Of a stretch of DNA of 64,000 bases, positions 12,092-24,171 are shown piece after piece. A model generated the notes under the pieces. That model was not told the DNA's origin, ran no database searches, and saw nothing but the letters and a program-made list of their open reading frames with translations. Source of the stretch: Lineus longissimus (lineage: Eukaryota; Nemertea; Pilidiophora; Heteronemertea; Lineidae). Location: NCBI RefSeq assembly GCF_910592395.1, contig NC_088320.1:9116001-9180000 (forward strand), written 5' to 3'. The first letter of the stretch is position 1, and each line of letters opens with the position of its first letter. The position numbers and the translations under genes were made by a program.

Positions 12092-12756
12092 CCTATAGCC
12101 GTATTCATAAGTAAATGTCACTAACACTGCCCTTAATTGGGTCGCTGTGCAAAAACTATTGGGCCGATTTCTTCAAAGTTTGGTTTGTCTTGAATCTTTG
12201 TATTTTGCACATGACAAGATGTAATCAGAGTATTGCCTTAACCCTTTCACTGCGGAACCCACAATTTCTATTGTTCTCTACCATTCTAATTCCATGGAGG
12301 ACCACTAATAAATGAAACACTGTTGCCATCTATCAGACATTTACAGAACTGCATATCAGTCTATAACACATAGGAATCAAAATAGGCGAATTCGTCAACT
12401 ATAGACATTTTTATTGGGGAATCTGGAGGGCCTGATTTTTTTTGATGGATAGTTCTAAATGAAACTTGGCAGCTTTAAAGATACACACGAAAAAAAATTA
12501 ACCTGAACATTTCAGCAAAATGCATCCAGAAATAAGCAGTACAGAGGAGAAAATGTCAAAATCAATACACTACGTCAATGTACACCAATACATACAAAAA
12601 AAATTATTTCGTAACCATGGTTACTGAAATATGAAAATCCTCTTGGGTCCCGAAATTAGATTCAAGAAAAACCAAACTTTAAAGAAATCGGTCGAGTAGT
12701 TTTTGCGCAGCGGCCCAAAAGGTCAGTAACATTTACTTATGAATCCGACTATAGGG
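12092..12756. mobile_element. Long-TIR MITE, possibly Harbinger-like
   Basis: The left end CCTATAGCCGTATTCATAAG and the reverse complement of the right end (CCCTATAGTCGGATTCATAAG..) match, and the similarity continues about 100 bp inward through AAAAACTA and GATTTCTT.AAAGTTTGG. The interior is non-coding and includes CCCTTTCACTGCGG after TTAA near 12238, a lone piggyBac-like end. No clear target duplication was found. The superfamily is inferred from the TATTCATAA-type terminus. Confidence 0.6.
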
Positions 12757-13164
12757 CTGTCTTGTAACTATGTTATTGTCTCAAAAATGAATACAAACTG
12801 CTACCTAGTTACTCAGTACATCATATTCTATACTGTGTATTCCTTGCTTCAATTGTTCTTGTATCATATTTTTCAACATTTCTCTCTAATCGTAAGCCGA
12901 GGATAAATACTCCTTTCAAGATAGCGTAATCACACGCAATTCCACAGGTACATCCCATTCATTTGAAATTTCGGCGAATGACAGCAGGTTTTACAAAATG
13001 TGAATGCGCTGTTTATTTTCAATAGTCACTGAATAGCTAAGACACATGTAAACCCATCTTAATTGGCCAGAAAACATCTCTCAGCTTCTCCCACAAATAA
13101 CGATTCACTTATTCCAACGTCAGTAACATGTGCACGTGGAAAACAATACGACTAACTCCACTTT

Positions 13165-13404
13165 TTCAAGACAAACCACACCATCCCACAACTATTGCAT
13201 GATTAACCCCTAACAATGACAAGTTCTTCCTCATACTCTCCCTTTCATATCGACAGGTGAGCACAATGGCCCTGGCCATTTCATTCAAGACAAACCACAC
13301 CATCCCACAACTATTGCTTGATTAACCCCTAACAATGACAAGTTCTTCCTCATACTCTCCCTTTCATAACGACAGGTGAGCACAATGGCCCTGGCCATTT
13401 CATT
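13165..13404 (+). repeat. 119-bp tandem duplication of the B-1 3' terminus
   Basis: Bases 13165-13283 and 13284-13402 are nearly identical tandem copies. Each ends with the family terminus GGTGAGCACAATGG..CATTTCATT, so the element has two 3' ends in a row. Confidence 0.8.
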
Positions 13405-14061
13405 GGTATGTACGTTAGGGGTGACTAGAGGAAGGTTCCTTTCGAAAACCAGCTCGTTCTGATTCTCAATATGGTCACCAGGGCGGCATGCTTGAAATCG
13501 GTTTCCATCAATTTCGAGGAGAACAGTTCGTCCGATTAAATTCATTTTTGGTATGTACGTTGAGGGTGACTAGAGTGGGGTTCCTTTCAAAAACCGGCTC
13601 GTTCTGATTTTCAATATGGCCATTAGGGCGGCGTGCTTGAAATCCGTTTCCGTCAATTTCGAGGAGAACGGCTTGGAGGATGGAATCAATTTTTAGTGAG
13701 TGTAGGCCTAATGCAATTTTGTAAGGGGAAGGTTCCTTTTGAAAATCAGCGCGATTCGAAATTCAATATGGCTGCCATGCTCACATCCTCAAAATAGGTT
13801 TCCACAATTTTAATTTCCATATGCAAACTAGCCACTCCACTAAGCCAACTTCACCATTATCTCACCTTCAACCTTGATAGGCTGAGGGGTTTTGCTCGCT
13901 TTGCGTTGCTATTTTTGGTATGTACATTGGGGGTGGCTAGAGGAAGGTTCCTGTCGAAAACAGGCTTGTTCCGATTATCAGTATGGCCACCAGGGCGGCG
14001 TGTTTCAAATTGGTTTCCATCAATTTCGAGGAGAACCGTTGGTCCGATCAAATTCATTTTT
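13405..14061 (+). repeat. S1 satellite, higher-order unit
   Basis: Two 145-bp S1 monomers (near 13405 and 13552) are followed by a variant tail of about 215 bp (GTGAGTGTAGGCCTAATGC to GGCTGAGGGG..TATTTTT) and another monomer at about 13916. The same four-part order recurs at 23226-23881 and 28779-29432. The tail contains GGCTGAGGGG, the inverse of the D header CCCCTCAGCC. Confidence 0.7.
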
Positions 14062-14480
14062 AGCTCAGCTGACAAAGTCAGCGGAGCTAGTCAAATAGCT
14101 ATTCGATTGGTGTCCGTCCTTCCACCCATCCTGCCATCCTTCCATCATGCCATCTGTAGTCAAAGTTGGGCATTTTGTAATCATACAACCGAGGCACTTC
14201 AAATCTAGTCTTGCTTATAAACACCGCAGAAAATGTTGCTTACGGAAAAAAATTTGGGCGATTGGACTCAAATTCAGCTCCCCAGGGGGCAAAATGCATA
14301 AATGAAAAAACAATTTTTTGACGCTCTATTCAAGCAGATAAAAGCTTGAAATAAAGTTGAAAAGGTCTTCATGATACAGAAGTTTTGATATGAAATAGAT
14401 TAGTGTCGATTTATATCACCAGTTGGCGGTAGTGAGCAAAACTGTTGTTTGACCCCGGATGACCCCGCTTTAAATTTCCC

Positions 14481-14790
14481 GCCGAGGTTACCTGGAGTAC
14501 TATCGTCAAGAAAATGGCGGTGACATTTTTATTTCTACCGGAGCGATGATTTGTAAGTGATGAATTTTCTTTTTTAAGCCTTTACGGAAACATATTTTGG
14601 TACGAAACTTCACACGTTTATAGAAAAGATGAACGAGAATGTGTTCAAATGCCCTCATAACGATGAGTTCAACAGAATTTGGTCAAAACAACCTTCGAAT
14701 GGAGTCAACTTTCTTTGCGAAATTGAAGCGACGACCTCATTATTTATCGTAATTTATGCAGATCTGAGTCCAGCTGATGGGTGATGTTCT
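14481..14790 (+). repeat. Exon-like module shared by three A elements
   Basis: This module also occurs at 27440-27752 and, in part, at 33271-33380. It starts AAGAAAATGGCGGT, contains a GTAAGTG donor-like site, and has an open frame ending WSKQPSNGVNFLCEIEA..YADLSPADG. The differences I noted between the first two copies mostly change the amino acid, so there is no sign of selection on the protein. It may be a captured gene piece. The apparent intron would be only about 26 nt, too short to splice. Confidence 0.4.
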
Positions 14791-15913
14791 GATTTGTGTT
14801 CAAACTATTGGAAACTTCGGAAATTAGTTCTAATATTATCAGTGCAGTGCCCTAGTAAGCGCGCAGCGCCTTTAGGTTGGGGGGAAACCCCCCAAACCCC
14901 CTGGTTGGGACCCTGCTATAGTTCCTTCCGCCAATTTTTTGTTTTGATAGACATTTTTCTCCGTGTATCGCATTAGCAGTAACTCAACTCCATCGTCATA
15001 ATAGCCGGCAAAGAAATGGAAAACGCCCCCCCCCCCCCCCGAAAGGTGTCCAGACTATCGTAGTCTGGGACTCTGGCAGATTCTAATGTAAAGTGCAAGC
15101 TCTATTGAACTCGCGCAACTGTCGCCATGGAGAGCCCCTCCCCCCCCCCCCCAACCCCCGTCCTTCTGACATGTTTTAGCCAGTGCATTGGGGGGAAGGC
15201 CCCCCAAACCCCCTATTGGCCTCTCAATAAGTCCTTCTGAGCTGCTTACCCTGGGGCGCTCGAGTGGAACCCCCAAACCTTCATGATGGTGCAGTCCTTT
15301 GACAGAGCGAGGAAGAGGTACTCCTTTGATGGTACACTAACTGCAACCCTCAACCATCATTACCCTTCCTTTTCACTGGCATGATATTGGCAAGACTCCC
15401 ACGAGGTCGTACTGGTGGCTTCCTTGAGGCAATTGCTTGTGGTCGTACCTGGGCAACCAATTCAAGGGGTCAGGGATCTAGGGATTAGGTTTTTCCCCCA
15501 CCAACATGTTGCCGAATGGTTAATGCATAAAAAATTGGTTGGAAAGGGTTTTTGCTGGCCAAGAGACTTGAAGACACTTTACTCTTGAGGAACACCAGAC
15601 TGATGAACAAAGAACTCAAGGAACATAGAACCCTCTTCATACCTGGGAGCATAAAAAGCCTGCTAGCGAATATTGATTATTCTTTAGAAAAAAACAGAAG
15701 ATCTGCAAAACCAATGGTACCCCATAAAAACATGCATTCCTCCCAAAGGTGTCTTCGGATCCCACCACGGCCCATGTGGAATTCGTTCAAAAGGTTTATT
15801 GAAATCTCAAAATAACATTTTTTTTTCGGAACGCCTGCCCGTCTTTTGCTTCATTATTTCGGGATTATATCCATTTTAAGCATCTTTTGGATATCATTAC
15901 TAAAGTCTCAAAA

Positions 15914-15992
15914 ATCAAAACACATAATATGTGTTTTGATTTCTGGGGGTTTACCCCCCGACATATTATGTCGGGGGGTAAACCCCCAGAAA
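15914..15992. repeat. Two adjacent perfect hairpins
   Basis: Bases 15914-15940 form 13-nt arms around one base (ATCAAAACACATA and its complement). Bases 15940-15992 form 26-nt arms around one base (TTTCTGGGGGTTTACCCCCC.. and its complement). Both are perfect. The neighbouring region (14838-15300) also has GGGGGG..CCCCCC snapbacks and C runs. Confidence 0.85.
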
Positions 15993-16476
15993 TTGAAGTT
16001 TGATTAAAAAACAGTGAGAATAATCGTCTGGTTCTCTCTCGGAGCTCAGAATAGTCGAGTTACTACTTTCGCGCGTTTATCACTTCTGGCGGCCATTTTA
16101 AGTCAAATTTAAGCCATTTGAAACGAATCCATGGACTTGAGAAACATTGTTTACATTGGATGACGTCGTACGCACGTTAACCATAGTAGCGCTTCGCAGA
16201 ATTCTGCTGCGCGCTTATTAGTTCTACTATTCTGCAGGAGTATATTATAGCCATTGATGTTGACAGCTAAAAGCACGAAAACTTTGTTCAGGTTTCTCGT
16301 CCAATCACGTGACCTCTCCAACACTCGATAATGCACTCTTTTCGTCCACGTTTTAGGCCAATCTTCGGCCTGAACATGAAATCTAATAAGCGCAGTACTT
16401 AAATCAGATGTTTCTCTCGCCTTGAAAACATTCCAGGGTAAAATCCATTGAGATTAGCCGAGTTAATCCACTTTTT

Positions 16477-19400
16477 GGCTCACCGTAGGGGAGTCTATAC
16501 CATAGCTCTGTGTCCGTCGTCCGGCGTCCGTCGTCCGTCGTCCGGCGTCGTATCCTGTGGCACGTTTCTTTACCGCTTGTGCTGTGAACCTTAAACTTTC
16601 TATACATCATGCCCAAGGTCATATGTACCCTGACACTGAATTTCCCTTCGGTTTGATTCTTGGCTTGGTCACCAGGGGGCTAAAACCGAATTCTTAAAAA
16701 GTGCAATATCTCATTTATTATTGATTAGTTTTTGATAAAAATTTTATGGTGGGTACCCCTAGCAAGGATACATCACATATCATACGGGTTTTTGATTTGA
16801 CCTACTTGTAAAGGTCACAGAGGTCAAACTCTAAAATTTCACCGATAGTAGCACGTTTTGCCTTCATTAGTCCTGCAGTCTTTAAATTTGGTATGTAGAC
16901 ACCTCTTATGTAGCTGAACATGTTGACCAAAAATCAGGTTGATGTGGCGTAATCTTCAAGGTCACTGAGGGGAAAGTGGTGTAAATTTGTCGTGAAGGGT
17001 GGAACATTGTACGTTATTTTAACGGCTAAAGCTTTTTACTTGAAATTGAATAGGCCTACACATGACGTCCTAGGTCATGTGATTAGTGACTTGTTTTCGA
17101 TAAAACTTTTGTGGTAGGTACTCATAGCAAGGATACATCATATATCTTACGGGTTTTTAATTTGATCTACTTTTCAAAGTCGCAGAGATCAAATGGCGTG
17201 AATTGGCCGTTTGAGTGTAACTATGGCACGTTTCTCAACCACCAAAGCTATGCGCTTGAAACTTGGTACATATAACCCCCTATATCAGATAACCTCTGGT
17301 GCTGAATTTCAGCCTGATCTGATTCTTGACTTTGCCACCAGGGGGCCAAAACAGAAAAAGTAAGAAGTGCAATAGCCTGCTTATTAGCAAATTGTTTTTG
17401 ATGAAATTTTTATGGCAGGGACCCCTAGCAAGGTTACCTCAGATGTTGCACGATTTTTCGAATTTGACGTACTTTTTAAGGTCGCAGCCGTTTGAGTGTA
17501 ACTATGGCACGTTTCTCAACCGCAACAGTTATGAACTTGAAACTTTGAACAAATGACCCCCTAGGTCAGTTGACCTTTTACACTGAATTTTGGTTCGGTC
17601 TGATTATTGACTTGGCCACCAGGGGGCCAAAACTCAAAACTCAAAAAGTGTGATTTCTCGCTTATTACTGATTTGTTTTTGATAAAAGTTTCATGGTAGG
17701 TACTCCTAGCAAGGATACATCACATATCTTACGGGTTTTTGATTTGACCCACCTTTCAAGTTCACAGAGGTCAAAGTTGAAAACTTTACCGTTCTTGGTA
17801 CGTTTTGTCGTTGTTCAATGTAAAGAGTTTTAATTTTGTGTAATGATGCATCTAAGAAGCCACTATTTGTATGCCAAGTTTCAGCCAGATCGGAATTCAA
17901 ATATGGCTGAAATTGCATGTTTTGTGGGTTTTTCCTCGTATTGTGGCAATCCAAAGGTCGTGAGTTCAAACCCCGGTCAAGGACAGCCGAAAATATTTTT
18001 ATTTTTCATCTTTTCCTTTTTTCTTTTCTGAGTTCTATCTTACATTTTCTTCATTTTTTGATTTATTTGGTGCCATAGATTTAATTAGGCGGCCATCTTG
18101 GAAATCGTTTTTTGCCGATTGCTGTAGTGTAACGAGTGATGGAATTGTTATGGTCGGGTGGATGTGTCTACATCACATATCACCCTGGTTTGTTATTTGA
18201 CCTACCTGTCAGGGTCACTGAGGTCAAAGTTAAAAATATATTCACCATTGTCATGGAGTGGCACATTTCTTCACTATCATTTTCACCTAGACTCTACAAG
18301 CTTGGAACCACAAGTCTCGGATTCACCACTTGGCCAGGGCCGGCTCTGAACTGGTCACAGTAGGTATAGGCAAGCAAATTTTCAAATTGAATAAAAACAC
18401 ATGATTTTGGTATCAAATATTTTCTTTTGCCAAGATAAAAACACCCTGAAAATTTCAACTGATTATCTCAAGTAGTTTCTGAAATATGGCCGGTTACAGG
18501 ATTTTGGGTACCCCCCCTCCTCGGAAACAGCAAAAAAGTGGTTTTTGACCCCCCATATATCAAAAACTAAGCTTTCTACACCACTGAATCTTCTTTAACA
18601 TGGCGTACCTACTGCCTAGTATGGATAAATGCAAGGAAACGCCTGTGACTTCACTAATTTTGAAATTATTGACCTTTTTAGAACGCAATTTACTTAGCCT
18701 CGGCCATTGCTGCCGAAGACCAACTTTGCTCTGGAGCCATTTAGAACCCCCCATAGAATAACTTCTAGGTGTGTTACAGGCTTTTCCTTCCATATATCAA
18801 CTGACATTGGCCCCCACAGTAGCCCCATTTTTTTTGACAGCCTAGAAAAGGCCCTAAAGAAAGATATTGGACCCAAAAATGGTCCCGAGCCACTATTTTG
18901 CACCGCGGGAGCAAAACGCCGAAAAATGAAAAAAAATGAAAATTTTTAATTTTCATTCAAATAGGCTGAAAATTTCTATCTTAAGGTAAAATGGGCTGCT
19001 GAATCCACTGGAGTAGTCCATTTTGCCCTATCTAGACTAGGAAAGGAGTTATTAACAATTTCATCTTCAAAATATCTCTTTTGGGGTGCACGCCCCCCCC
19101 CCCCAAATAACACTTTAGCCCATGACCACAGACATCAAATTCAGCAGAGGTATTGCTAAACCAAATACAGTAGAAGAAATCTTCGGCGGCACCCAGGTAA
19201 TTAAGGAGAAAAAATACGGCTCCAGAAGTCTACTAGTACTAGGTAGGGGTCTGGACAAGTGCGTTGTAATGTAATGGCCAAAACATTGGTAACAATAGGC
19301 CATCACTGAGAACTGAAATAAATTATTTCAAAATCCATGCTGTCTTTATTGTATTCAATTAAGAAATCCATCTCAGAAACACTACTAAAATCACTTCAAA

Positions 19401-20444
19401 GCATGAAAAGAAATCCATCAACAAAGCCACGTGCTAATGTTTACATGTCTGTGAGCCTTTCCACCTATCAGGCAAGTTTATTTCGTCACGTGACCAAACT
19501 CAAAACGTAACCAGAGAAGTATGTCACCGGTCGCAAACGAACACTGCTGTTTAAAGAGGTTGTCTAAAGTCATCCTAGCGATATATAACTCAGAATCCTT
19601 GCTGTGTTGAATACTTATTCATATATCTAGCAGACTATGTTTCCAGAATGCTTGAATTTGGCCGTGAAAAAATTGAAACCAGCGATCATTAGCGATCTCC
19701 CGGTTCACTCGACGCCATTTTGACCACAGTCTCGCAGTGTACCCCAGTTTCAATGGTCCGGCGCTACCTTGGAATCAAAGGCGCCGGGAATAACTGAATA
19801 AATACCAAATCTAGGGATCATAATGAACATTTTGATACCTAGTTCTCCTTTATTATTTTAATGGGGTCTATGCTTATTTTGCTGTTGAATTTCGAGTTTT
19901 TATAAAATATTTAATTTTTCAACTTTCTTCATATCCAACCCCCGGACAATGTGGTATGTGGTGAAAGCTCGTCGGACATGCTAGAATATGGTAGCCAATA
20001 CATTTTATATAGAGATATTCCAAGCCAGCGCTTTACAAAATTTTAGAATCAGTGCCAAACCGGCGTCAAATCTGATGCGGATTTAGGCCTGCACAAGGCC
20101 TATCCGGCTGAAACGGGTCATTTTCAAATGGCTTTTTTTGCTGTTTCACATGGAATAAATATATAAATGGGGTATCAATGAACAAGAGAAAGAAAAGACG
20201 ATTGCACAGGTATGATTTATTTCACAATTGAGAAAATATTTATTCAGTGACGATCATGGAAAGATGACCATTGTTTCTACTAATTAGTGCAGATTCACAC
20301 TTTCCTCAGCTTTGTCTTGGCGGCTGCCTATACCTAGTCACAGATGCATGTATAAATTATGAGAGGCCTACATACTGTAGCACTTTCTGTAACTGTCTAC
20401 TAAAAATACTTACGGTGAGCACAATGGCCCCTGGCCGTTTCATT
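16477..20444 (+). mobile_element. C-family element with ~300-bp units
   Basis: The header GGCTCACCGTAGGGGAGTC is followed by a GTCCGTCGTCCGGCGTCC tract and about four 300-bp units to about 17800. These include a perfect AGGTCA DR3 at 16812-16826 and an IR2 at 17563-17576. A GGTGAGCACAATGGCCCC..CATTCC terminus lies at 20413-20444 and is taken as its 3' end. The stretch 18360-20400 has no recognised repeat or coding region and could be a separate insertion or non-repetitive DNA. Confidence 0.5.
17950..17990 (+). repeat. tRNA-like B-box fragment
   Basis: GGTCGTGAGTTCAAACCCCG resembles a tRNA T-arm and polymerase III B box, followed shortly by an AT-rich run. No acceptor stem or convincing A box is present, so this is at most a SINE or tRNA-derived remnant and not a tRNA gene. 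Confidence 0.3.
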
Positions 20445-20901
20445 CCGTACCTAAAATCTCTGCCGCTGAATTCTATAAATAGAAACTATTAACATCGCGG
20501 CAGTGTGGTTCCCATTGTGCGCCCTCCCACTTCACACCATGTCAGGAACTTTCACCGAGAGAGAGGGCGTGCGGTAAGAAGAATGGCCAAAATGACGTCA
20601 CGTTTTCCTGGCAATGTCTCTTGCCCGACCAGTCAAGCATTGGGAAAGCATCTTTACAGACAACGTTAGAACTAGAAAACGAATATGTTAATTTGCAAAA
20701 TTAAAAGCAGATTTCACCACTAACCAGCCAAATCGGAATACGACGGCGCAAAATGTTCTCGCTTTCCTCCTGCTAAAAAACCTTGTTCCCGCACTCCTAT
20801 TTTAATTTATGCCAAGGAATATGATATGATCTGTTTTCACTTTTTTGTAATTAAATGGTATTCATATAATGAGATCAATAGTAGTGTCCGTGTCAGATCC
20901 C

Positions 20902-20939
20902 ATCATGGAGGTATAAATAATTATTTATACCTCCATGAT
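20902..20939. repeat. Perfect 38-bp palindrome
   Basis: ATCATGGAGGTATAAATAA is followed directly by its exact reverse complement. Imperfect arms continue outward to GTCCGTG on the left and CACGGAC on the right (about 20886-20961). This could be a tiny foldback element or two transposon ends joined head to head. Confidence 0.8.
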
Positions 20940-22799
20940 CACATCGTGCCTCACACGGACCTTCACGTCCCCATACTCAAGACCAACTCTTACAATATCG
21001 CCCTCAGAACAACCCTGGAGTCATGAATTCACAGGTGCTCCTGTGAAATCTCAGTTCTAGTTTATTTATCAAACTTTATCGAGGGTTATCGAATCGAATG
21101 GATGTGTCGATCGTCGGGGCGGATTGATATGTGGTTAGGTTGTGCGTCCAAGGCGATTACGTCATTCAGTTAGTTTGAGAAAGATCATGATCATGAAGAT
21201 GCGTGTTGTGTTATCATGACTGGAAAATAAGTTGAAGTTATTATTAGTACTACGATTCTTACATGAGTAAAAAGTAGACGTTTTAAGCAACACAATAATG
21301 TTACTCCCATAAAAAAACTGTCAATTCTCCTTACCACTCACAGAAGCCAAGCCATTGCTGTTAAGTTATGCAGGGGCTTAATCAATTACTTGCACTCCAT
21401 GTGGGGTGAATAACATTACCTTTTGAACGGCTGGCTGTAGGGGGATGATTGGAACAGCCGGTATACCTACTGACCTGCTGAACCGAGGTTAATGTTATTT
21501 TCAATCCACGATTGCAGGTCACCTGATTTTCGAGATTTCGCGGGAAATGAAATTGTAAACAAACGCATGTGTGCAGTTCAAATGTAGTAAACAAAAATGT
21601 ATTTTTGGTACTTTTGGTTGCTGGACTTGGGTTTTCCCGCAGTTAGGAGCTGGATCAAATTGGTGGTCTATTGTGCTGTTTTAGTCAGAGGTAGCCCTTG
21701 ATTATGAAGGGATTTTCAAATTAAGGTGACCATAGTCTTTTATGTGCTCAGCTCACCACAGCTTTCAATACTTGATGTATCTGAAGAGGCGCGCGGAACC
21801 TGACATGGCCTTACCAAGGAGCTGCTAACTTTGCCTTTTTGGCTGAGACATTGCTTCATGTAGGACTAGGAGGAGCACGCATTTTAAAGTTATAGTAGTG
21901 ATAGTACAGTTGGTTCGAGCCATTTGGAAGCCGACATGTGAAGGCCTATCTGGGTTCTCCTTCTTCTCCGTATAAAAAGGGGCATATTGCTGACTAAGGA
22001 ACAAGGCATATTGACATTGCCTCATCATCTCTATGGGACCAATTGATATACTTTTATATGCACGCATACATCGTGCCATTTCAGGGTCCGAGTCTGTGGA
22101 CAATTGGTTTGATTAATTTGTCTCTTCGATATTGCTCCTTTATTGCATTAGATTTTCATCGCAATTCGATCTATTCAAGATATAGCCAATTTGAACCTGT
22201 CTGCGCCAAGGATAGATTGGTTCCAGATCGACTCACTATGACTAGGAATACGCAGTAGAGCACAATGTCATGAAAAACGACCCTTTGTATTGTAAATTCC
22301 AATCACCTGCAGGACAGGTCAATTTCTCTCAATAAAATTAATTTTGTTGACTCCTGTAATCTCTACCTTATTAAAAAAAAAAGAAAGTGGTGCTAGTCCC
22401 AAACTGGTAATTTCTATTTATTCTGACCTCTGTTAAATCATGATACCTCTCAATTACAGACAGCATTTTGTATCCTTGTGCTGTACAACCCAGCCTGGAC
22501 ATACCACAGTTGTCCATGGAGAAGTCTCATCCTCTCTGACACTTTTTTTCTGTAAAGCTACTGATACAACATACTGAACTAGGGATATCTTCCGTTGCCT
22601 CCTGTAATATTTACATACCATGGCTGATTAGTTCAATCATATTTCATCCACCTGGCAGCTCTGCATTGGAAATTTTAGTGGTATAACGTGTTCTCTTGAC
22701 CTTCAAACAGTAGTATAAAGCCGATATTTACTACTTTATACCCTCAGTCCTATGTTATTAGGTCATCCAGCTGAGCGCCAGGCCCTTGGGCCTCTTGTT

Positions 22800-24171
22800 G
22801 GTATGTACGTTAGGGGTCACTAGAGGAAGGTTCCTTTTGAAAACCAGCTCGTTCTGATTCTCAATATGGTCACCAGGGCGGCATGCTTGAAATTGGTTTC
22901 CGTCAATTTCGAGGAGAACCGTTCGTCCGATTAAATTCATTTTTGGTATTTACGTTGAGGGTGACTAGAGCAAGGTTCCTTTCGAAAGCAGGTTCGTTCC
23001 GATGGCCACTAGGACGGCGTGCTTGAAATCGGTTTCCGTCGATTTCGAGGAGAATGGCATTGACAATCAATTCAATTTTTGGTATGTACATTGGGGGTGA
23101 CTAGCGGAAGGTTCCTTTTGAAAACAGGCTTGTTCCGATTATCATAATGGCCACCAGGGCAGCGTGTTTGAAATTAGTTTCCATCAATTTCGAAGAGAAC
23201 TGTTGGTCCGATCAAATTCATTTTTAGTATGTACGTTAGGGGTGACTAGAGGAAGGTTCCTTTCGAAAACCAGCTCATTCTGATTCTCAATATGGTCACC
23301 AGGGCGGCATGCTTGAAATCGGTTTCCATCAATTTCGAGGAGAACCGTTCGTCCGATTAAATTCAATTTTGGTATGTACGTTGAGGGTGACTAGATCGGG
23401 GTTCCTTTCAAAAACCGGCTCGTTCCGATTTTCAATATGGCCACTAGGGCGGCGTGCATGAAATCGGTTTCCGTCAATTTCGAGGAGAACGGCTTGGAGG
23501 ATGGAATCAATTTTTAGTGAGTGTAGGCCTAATGCAATTTTGTAAGGGGAAGGTTCCTTTCGAAAATCAGCGCAATTCGAAATTCAATATGGCTGCCATG
23601 CTCAAATCCTTAAAATAGGTTTCCACAATTTTAATTTCCATATGCAAACTAGCCACTTCACTAAACCATCCTCACCATTATCTCACCTTCAACCTTAATA
23701 GGCTGAGGGGTTTGCTCGCTTTTCGATACTATTTTTGGTATGTACATTGGGGGTGGCTAGAGGAAGGTCCCTTTCGAAAACGGGCTTGTTCCGATCATCA
23801 ATATGGTCACCAGGGCGGTGTGTTTGAAATTGGTTTCCATCAATTTCGAGGAGAACCGTTCGTCCGGTTAAATTCATTTTTGGTGAGTACGTTGAGGGTG
23901 ACTAGAGCGAGGTTCCTTTCGAAAACGGGCTTGTTCCGATTTTCAATATGGCCACCAGGGCGGCGTGTTTTAAATTGGTTTCCGTCAATTTCAAGGAGAA
24001 CCGTTGGTCCGACCAAATTCATTTTTAGTATGTACATTGGGGGTTACTAGAGGAAGGTTCCTTCAAAAAACCGGCTCCTTCTGATTCTCAATATGGTCAC
24101 CAGGGCGGCGTGTTTGAAATTGGTTTCCGTCAATTTCGAGGAGAACCGTTCGTCCGGTTAAATTCATTTTT
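22800..24171 (+). repeat. S1 satellite array
   Basis: Monomer starts at 22800, 22945, 23081, 23226 and 23371 give spacings of 145, 136, 145 and 145 bp. The 215-bp tail variant follows at about 23516, then further monomers from 23735. It is bounded on the left by the end of A-6 and on the right by the start of A-2. Confidence 0.8.

Larger units (their letters stand above)
10504..13404 (+). mobile_element. B-family element, copy B-1 (mosaic)
   Basis: It starts GCTCACCTGTCAGGTGAGC (a perfect hairpin) after the S1 T run and ends GGTGAGCACAATGG..CCATTTCATT at 13404, where S1 resumes with GGTATGTACG. Internally it has C-type repeat text (10.6-10.9 kb), A-type body text (10.99-11.29 kb), a long-TIR MITE (12092-12756) and a tandem duplication of its own 3' end. 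Bases 11290-12090 and 12757-13160 hold no recognised feature. Confidence 0.65.
14062..22799 (+). mobile_element. A-family element A-6, expanded by nested insertions
   Basis: The A hairpin at 14062 follows ATTCATTTTT of S1, and the A terminus at 22799 is followed by GGTATGTACG of S1, so one insertion spans 8.7 kb. Comparison with A-3 places original A sequence at about 14062-14830, 16205-16290, 21057-21245 and 22259-22799. Between these lie GC-rich material with snapback GGGGGGAAACCCCCC (14838-16205), a C element (16477-20444) and unplaced sequence (20445-21056, 21320-22258). An AATAAA lies at 22331. Confidence 0.6.

Noticed and set aside
14540-14580. Apparent intron in the exon-like module (GTAAGTG..TTTTTTAAG)
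   Set aside because: About 26 nt is too short to be spliced, and the second copy would change phase.
17950-17990. tRNA gene
   Set aside because: Only a T-arm/B-box-like sequence is present, with no acceptor stem, D arm or convincing A box.
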